NCBI GenBank assembly: GCA_900318085.1
Contig: ONJF01000004.1
Coordinates: 1 to 64,000 of the forward strand
Direction of reading: 5' to 3'
DNA length: 64,000 nucleotides
From: an uncultured Bacteroidales bacterium
GTDB lineage: Bacteria; Bacteroidota; Bacteroidia; Bacteroidales; F082
Each line of letters begins with the position of its first letter. Positions within the stretch are counted from its first letter, which is position 1. Positions 60,107 to 64,000 of this stretch are shown piece after piece. Under the pieces are notes generated by a model. The model was not told the origin of the DNA. It saw only the letters and a list, made by a program, of their open reading frames with translations, and made no database searches. The position numbers were made by a program, and so were the translations under genes.

Positions 60107-60994
60107 TTATTTGATGGATACTACCAAATAATTCGAAATACTCCAGAAAGATTCTTTGTCGAGGATTTCAAGCACCTTGTTGCCGCCTTCGACTTCTACA
60201 ATCTGATAGCTGCTTTCCGGATGGCTGGTCATAATAGTGGGTTTCTTGGTATTGAGCGGGATGGACTCGACCTCACGCTTGTCAATCTCGGCGAATTGGC
60301 TCTTGTCATATCCCTGCTTTGTGAGTTCGCTGGACTTGAAGAGGCCACCCTTGCTGAGGATGCCCTTATCTACCAATGTCTGTTGGGGAGCGACGCACAC
60401 CCACACCGTGTTGAGCATGGCATCTTGGTTTTCGATGGTAGCCTGTTGTGCGGCATTCTGAACGGTCATCACATCAAGGTTGCTGTTCAGCTCGTTGATA
60501 TTGTTGCTCAAATCAGTGACCTGGTCGTTCAATGTTGCAATTTGCGCTTTACTTTGCTGCAACTCATCTTTCAGGCTGGCAATATAGGTGTCTTTCTCTT
60601 CCAGCTGCTTCTTCAAGCGACTCACGGTTTGGTTGAGAGCCTTCGAAGTGGCACCCTGTTCGGCCAATTGTTTCTCTAAGTTCTCAATCTTCTGGCGGTT
60701 CTCCTGCAAGGTCTGCTGGATGGCATTGATCTCCGAGACGGCCTTGTTGGTGTTGCCCTCTTGGTTCTCCATCATGATGATGTTCTCCTGGGCGCGGACC
60801 GATTCCAAAGCGCTCTCAATCTCATTGATCGTATTCAAGGCTTGGTCGAAGCCACCTTTTGCGGCCACGGCCTCGGTGTACAACGAATCACGCTCTGCAA
60901 GCAAGGCCTGGTATTTATCCGAACGCTCAACATTGCAAGAGGTGACGAACAACAAAGCGCCAAATGCGCATACGATTGATATTTTGGTTCTCAT
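60107..60994 (-). CDS. Coiled-coil lipoprotein of unknown function
   Basis: 295 residues with lipoprotein signal (CAFGALLFVTSCNVERS; Cys20). Residues about 30-190 form a long heptad-rich coiled coil (IQQTLQENRQKIENLEKQLAEQ, VSRLKKQLEEKDTYIASLKDELQQ). The last 100 residues are a small globular part (VWVCVAPQQTLVDKGILSKGGLF, FWSISNYLVVSIK). Similar proteins are common in Bacteroidales genomes as hypothetical. A spacer or scaffold in the periplasm is conceivable but not shown. Single-gene unit; no clear -7 element was found upstream. Confidence 0.78.
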   Translation of the reverse strand: MRTKISIVCAFGALLFVTSCNVERSDKYQALLAERDSLYTEAVAAKGGFDQALNTINEIESALESVRAQENIIMMENQEGNTNKAVSEINAIQQTLQENRQKIENLEKQLAEQGATSKALNQTVSRLKKQLEEKDTYIASLKDELQQSKAQIATLNDQVTDLSNNINELNSNLDVMTVQNAAQQATIENQDAMLNTVWVCVAPQQTLVDKGILSKGGLFKSSELTKQGYDKSQFAEIDKREVESIPLNTKKPTIMTSHPESSYQIVEVEGGNKVLEILDKESFWSISNYLVVSIK

Positions 60995-61080
60995 CGCATT
61001 AAAATTTTACTTTTCCATAGCATATTTCATACCTAAAATAAATATTCGACTTACTACATTGAATATCAATGCATTATAAC

Positions 61081-61120
61081 AATTCCACAAAAACAAAAAG
61101 TTGTAGAAAGTTGTGGAATT
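61081..61120. repeat. Inverted repeat AATTCCACAA / TTGTGGAATT
   Basis: Perfect 10-bp inverted repeat (61081-61090, 61111-61120) with a 20-nt spacer that also holds TTGTAGAA, in the AT-rich 167-bp gap between two minus-strand genes. Could be a terminator of the MBL gene or an operator for the lipoprotein gene. Confidence 0.65.
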
Positions 61121-61161
61121 CTGCGATTATTGTCCTATACTTAATGCGGAATTGTGTGGAC

Positions 61162-61983
61162 TCAAAGGTAGACAAACCCTGTACACTTGTGGCGCGGCAA
61201 AGCAAAAACGGAGGTAGCGGAAGAAAGCCGTACATGTTTCTTGTGGAACTGTTGGTAGAGGCACTGCAAGGCTCGGTCAGGGGTATTATTGTTCTCGCTG
61301 AGGTGGCAAAGCATGATGTTCTTGATCTCCGGATGATACATCTCGGCAAGGAAGCGAGCCGACTCGATATTGCTCAAATGCCCAAAAGGTCCTGATATCC
61401 TTTGCTTTAAGACATAGGGGTAAGAGCCTTTTTCGAGCATCTCTACATCATAGTTGGACTCGATAACGATATTGTCGGCCTGACGGATCTTTTCCTTCAC
61501 CACATTATCAAGCATCCCTATGTCTGTGGCGATGGTCAAGGTATGGCCTTCGTATTCAAAGCAATACCCCATAGCTCCTCTCCCATCGTGCATGACGGGA
61601 TAGGCCTCGATGTGGATACCGCAAATCTCAAACGGGCTGAAAGGCTCCACCTCGTTGAAAAGAATCGGGTCGACGCCTTTCGTGGCCTTGCCTTCCACAA
61701 TGCCTTGAAGGCAATCGGAATGAGCATAGATGGGAATGGCTGCCTTATGGGTCAGCACTTCCAGCCCCTTCACATGGTCGATATGGTCATGTGTGACCAG
61801 AATAGCCTTGACGCTGCTCATGGGCAAGTCGTTTTGCGCCAGGCATTTGACAATTTGCAATGCGCTGATGCCCGCGTCGACGAGCACACCCTCGTCCTGC
61901 TTCCCCACAAAATAGCAATTGCCGCTACTGCCCGAGGCAAAGCTGCAAAAGACGAAGGGGGAAAGGAAGGAGAACAGGTCCAT
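61162..61983 (-). CDS. MBL-fold metallo-hydrolase (YycJ/WalJ-like)
   Basis: 273 residues: FCSFASGSSGNCYFVG at the N-terminus is the family start, metal-binding ILVTHDHIDHVKGL (HxHxDH), then MHDGRGAMGYCFEY, IATDIGML, and VIESNYDVEML with GPFGHLSN and LCHLSENNNTP near the end. This set matches the YycJ/WalJ group of beta-lactamase-fold hydrolases, suggested to act in DNA metabolism and cell-wall regulation; the true substrate is unknown. -7 element TACTTTTG at 62002-62009 (minus), 18 bp before the start. Confidence 0.9.
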   Translation of the reverse strand: MDLFSFLSPFVFCSFASGSSGNCYFVGKQDEGVLVDAGISALQIVKCLAQNDLPMSSVKAILVTHDHIDHVKGLEVLTHKAAIPIYAHSDCLQGIVEGKATKGVDPILFNEVEPFSPFEICGIHIEAYPVMHDGRGAMGYCFEYEGHTLTIATDIGMLDNVVKEKIRQADNIVIESNYDVEMLEKGSYPYVLKQRISGPFGHLSNIESARFLAEMYHPEIKNIMLCHLSENNNTPDRALQCLYQQFHKKHVRLSSATSVFALPRHKCTGFVYL

Positions 61984-62001
61984 CGCAAATCATTTTGGGC
62001 G

Positions 62002-62009
62002 CAAAAGTA
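62002..62009 (-). promoter_or_regulatory. -7 promoter element for the MBL hydrolase gene
   Basis: TACTTTTG on the minus strand, 18 bp before the ATG at 61983, divergent to the agmatinase-family promoter. Confidence 0.6.
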
Positions 62010-62031
62010 GAAATTTAATCGGTTTTTTCCT

Positions 62032-62039
62032 TATTTTTG
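62032..62039 (+). promoter_or_regulatory. -7 promoter element for the agmatinase-family gene
   Basis: TATTTTTG, 18 bp before the ATG at 62058; it supports that start over a GTG/TTG-type earlier codon at 62037. Confidence 0.6.
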
Positions 62040-62057
62040 GCCCCAAATTTATCAACA

Positions 62058-63089
62058 ATGGAAAACAATTTTGACCCCAATGCAGCAGCCGTTGCCGACT
62101 CAGGCATCTACGGCCTTCCCTGCTCTGCCGAAGAGGCACAAATCATCATCATACCCGTCGAATGGGAACTCACCACCAGCTACAACCGCGGCACCGTCGA
62201 CGGCCCGGCCGCCATCATGGAGGCTTCCTTGCAGGTCGACCTCTGCCACCACGACTACCCGGACCTATGGCAGAAAGGCATCTGGATGGATGAATTCCCC
62301 AAGGAACTCCGCGAACTGCACGACGAGTTGGCTCCGTTGAGCGAAGACATCATTAACGCGTTATATGAAGGCACCATCGATGACGAGCCCGAGAAATACA
62401 ACGCACTCTACGCCCGCATCGAAACCGCCACAGAGAAGAAAAACGCATGGCTGCGCGAGCGCATCGCCTATTGGAAGCAACAAGGCAAGGTGGTGGGCCT
62501 TTTGGGCGGCGACCACAGCTGTCCCCTCGCCTATCACCAATACCTTAATGAAAAAGGTGTGGAATACGGCATCTTGCACGCCGATGCCCACTGCGACCTG
62601 CGCGACGCCTTCGAAGGCTTCAAATACTCGCACGCCTCTATCTTCTTCAACACATTGAAATTCAGCAATGTGAAGAAACTCGTGCAAGTCGGCATCCGCG
62701 ACTACTGCCATCAGGAGAAAGCTTTGGCTGAAAGCCAACCCAACAGAATAAAGGTTTTCTTCGACCGCGACTGCCGTCGCCGCATGTATGAAGGCGCGAC
62801 ATGGAAGAACATTGTGGACGAAATGGTGGCAGCCTTGCCCGAGAAGGTCTATCTCTCCATCGACATCGACGCCCTCGACCCGAAGCTCTGCCCCAACACG
62901 GGTACGCCCGTGCCAGGTGGCTTGGAATACGAGGAACTGATGTACCTCCTCAATCGCATCCGCGAGGCTGGCAAGGACATTATCGGCTTCGACCTCTGCG
63001 AGGTCTCGCCCGCTCCCGACGGCGGCGACTGGGACGGCAATGTAGGCGCCCGTGTGCTGTTCCATCTCTGTGGTGTGGCAATGAAATAA
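62058..63089 (+). CDS. Agmatinase/arginase-family ureohydrolase
   Basis: 343 residues with the binuclear manganese motifs of the family: GGDHS (near 150), LHADAHCDLRD (near 175) and LSIDIDALDPKLCPNTGTPVPGG (near 267), and the late EVSPAPDGG. Members hydrolyse agmatine, arginine, formimidoylglutamate or guanidine. The rather long N-terminal half with a helical insertion (about 75-125) is typical of the Bacteroidota agmatinase-like branch, but the substrate is not certain. Start MENNFDPN at 62058 chosen from the promoter position. An EamA-type transporter follows. Confidence 0.88.
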   Translation: MENNFDPNAAAVADSGIYGLPCSAEEAQIIIIPVEWELTTSYNRGTVDGPAAIMEASLQVDLCHHDYPDLWQKGIWMDEFPKELRELHDELAPLSEDIINALYEGTIDDEPEKYNALYARIETATEKKNAWLRERIAYWKQQGKVVGLLGGDHSCPLAYHQYLNEKGVEYGILHADAHCDLRDAFEGFKYSHASIFFNTLKFSNVKKLVQVGIRDYCHQEKALAESQPNRIKVFFDRDCRRRMYEGATWKNIVDEMVAALPEKVYLSIDIDALDPKLCPNTGTPVPGGLEYEELMYLLNRIREAGKDIIGFDLCEVSPAPDGGDWDGNVGARVLFHLCGVAMK

Positions 63090-63100
63090 TGGACTGCCAA

Positions 63101-63181
63101 TTTCCGGGTTTTTGTCAGCATAGATAGCTCACCTGAAGATTCGGTATGACATGCTGACAAAAGCCGAAGCGAATCTATGCG
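63101..63181 (+). promoter_or_regulatory. Leader with two mutually exclusive hairpins before the EamA gene
   Basis: TTTTGTCAGCAT (63110-63121) pairs perfectly with ATGCTGACAAAA (63151-63162). GCATAGAT (63118-63125) pairs with ATCTATGC (63173-63180). The two pairings share GCAT, so they exclude each other. It fills the 111-bp gap before the transporter gene. Could be an attenuator or riboswitch-like element, or a dispersed palindrome. Confidence 0.5.
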
Positions 63182-63200
63182 CAACTGAAACACTAACACC

Positions 63201-64000
63201 ATGAGCACCCCTTACTTTGGTGAGATTATCGCCCTCATCGTAGCCTTCTCGTGGACGGCCACGGCCTTGTTTGCCGAGACTGCCAGCAAGCGTCTGGGTT
63301 CGCTGCCGCTCAACCTCATCCGCATGGTGCTGTCGTGGGCTTTCCTATCTGTCATGTTGTGGATTGTCACGGGCGCGCCCTACCCCATGCATGCCAACGG
63401 CAAGGCTTGGTTTTGGCTTGCAATGTCCGGGTTGGTGGGCTATGTCTTCGGCGATTGGTGCCTCTTCAATTCCTACATCGTCTTCGGCTCACGCTACGGT
63501 CAGCTCTTCATGACCCTTGCCCCACCCATGGCAGGCATCGCAGGTTGGCTGATGTTGGGCGAGTCGATGTCGTGGCGCTCTTGGTTGGCTATGCTCGTCA
63601 CCCTGACGGGTATCGCCATCTCCATTTTGGCGCGTGGTGGCGAAAACCATAAGATTACGCTCAAACTCCCGTTGAAAGGCGTATTGTTCGGCATCGGTGC
63701 CGGTGTGGGACAAGGTGTCGGCTTGGTGCTCAGCAAGATAGGTTTGGACCATTATGCCCTTTCCATCCCCGCCGACGCACCACAAGCCATCGCGAAGATG
63801 ATGCCTTTCGCAGGCACCTATATCCGTGCCGTGGCTGGCTTTGTGGGTTTCTTCCTTATCTTGGCTTTAACGAAGCAGTTACACTTGGTCGGCAAGGGAC
63901 TCCACGACCGCAAAGGCATGACCTTTGCCGCCCTCACCACCTTCTTTGGCCCCTTCCTAGGCGTGTCGCTCTCGCTCATGGCGGTACAATACGCCAAGGC
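63201..64000 (+). CDS. EamA/DMT-family transporter, truncated by window end
   Basis: The frame opens at ATG 63201 and remains open to the window edge (266 codons seen). It is a drug/metabolite transporter of the ten-helix EamA type: LIVAFSWTATALFAETASKRLG, LIRMVLSWAFLSVML, FWLAMSGLVGYVFGDWCLFN, YGQLFMTLAPPMAGIAGWLMLGESMS, WLAMLVTLTGIAISIL, then the second half (GVLFGIGAGVGQGVGLVLSKIGL, YIRAVAGFVGFFLIL, LTTFFGPFLGVSLSLMAVQYAKA). Substrate unknown. It follows the ureohydrolase gene by 111 bp that contain a structured leader. Confidence 0.88.
   Translation, partial: MSTPYFGEIIALIVAFSWTATALFAETASKRLGSLPLNLIRMVLSWAFLSVMLWIVTGAPYPMHANGKAWFWLAMSGLVGYVFGDWCLFNSYIVFGSRYGQLFMTLAPPMAGIAGWLMLGESMSWRSWLAMLVTLTGIAISILARGGENHKITLKLPLKGVLFGIGAGVGQGVGLVLSKIGLDHYALSIPADAPQAIAKMMPFAGTYIRAVAGFVGFFLILALTKQLHLVGKGLHDRKGMTFAALTTFFGPFLGVSLSLMAVQYAK

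Noticed and set aside
60002..60679. Plus-strand frame opposite the coiled-coil lipoprotein
   Set aside because: Leu-rich antisense of a coiled-coil gene; the minus strand has a lipoprotein signal and terminator in the right places.
61070..61130. TTCCACAA/TTGTGGAA boxes as DnaA boxes of a replication origin
   Set aside because: They do not match TTATnCACA well, there are only two to three boxes, and no dnaA, dnaN or origin-type neighbours are present.

Overview
The window looks like chromosome of a Bacteroidales (Bacteroidota) species, probably an uncultured host- or sediment-associated one. The evidence is the recurring TAnnTTTG -7 promoter element in place of a sigma-70 -10 box, the scarcity of Shine-Dalgarno sequences, six proteins with C-terminal type IX secretion (T9SS) sorting domains, a FeoA-FeoB fusion, and family-typical genes such as GLPGLI/PNGase F, YegP, a BtuG-like propeller and S23-type four-helix-bundle protein. 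Base composition is about half GC and fairly even. There is no prophage, CRISPR array, rRNA or transposase gene.

Layout. 1-2.5 kb: 3' part of pyruvate, phosphate dikinase, broken by a small deletion/frameshift before the catalytic Cys. 2.6-6 kb: secreted C10 peptidase/beta-helix protein. 5.9-13.6 kb: minus-strand TamB-like protein and AddA/RecB-like helicase-nuclease. 13.7-18.3 kb: tsaD, dgt and a coupled secreted protein of unknown function. 18.5-21.1 kb: feoAB with a Cys-rich Feo partner, bracketed by two copies of a structured 135-140 bp repeat. 21.2-26.2 kb: minus-strand cobalamin operon behind a clear B12 riboswitch (two T9SS surface proteins, BtuG-like propeller lipoprotein, 54-aa CWC protein, BtuF-like binding lipoprotein). 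26.3-32 kb: large InlB-repeat T9SS protein, small acidic secreted protein, T9SS subtilase. 32.3-41.5 kb: trmD, rplS, a lipoprotein, GltS symporter, YbjQ-like protein, two-subunit chromate transporter, GLPGLI-PNGase F fusion, aroC, tRNA-Ser and tRNA-Pro, metallophosphatase. 41.6-50.6 kb: YegP, LytTR/LytS two-component pair, divergent tripartite RND efflux operon (TolC, adaptor, pump) with an inserted four-helix-bundle gene and a terminal PII-like gene. 50.6-64 kb: lipoprotein, ABC-F ATPase, VOC protein, aldose epimerase, 5'-nucleotidase, hybrid histidine kinase facing a sigma-54-type regulator, coiled-coil lipoprotein, MBL hydrolase, agmatinase-family enzyme and a truncated EamA transporter.

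Functional themes. The window is rich in envelope biology: metal and B12 capture (FeoAB and the riboswitch operon), secreted proteases and a deglycosylase, and efflux under LytS/LytTR neighbours. The B12 operon has surface capture and periplasmic binding parts but no BtuB receptor or BtuCD permease here, so it must work with parts encoded elsewhere.

The most notable unexplained signals are two families of double-hairpin palindromic repeats (one flanking feoAB, one in three intergenic gaps), repeats at every junction of the efflux operon, several genes whose -7 element lies only 4-7 nt from the start codon (near-leaderless mRNAs), a TamB reading frame that seems to begin at a non-AUG codon, and a leader before the EamA gene that can form two mutually exclusive hairpins.
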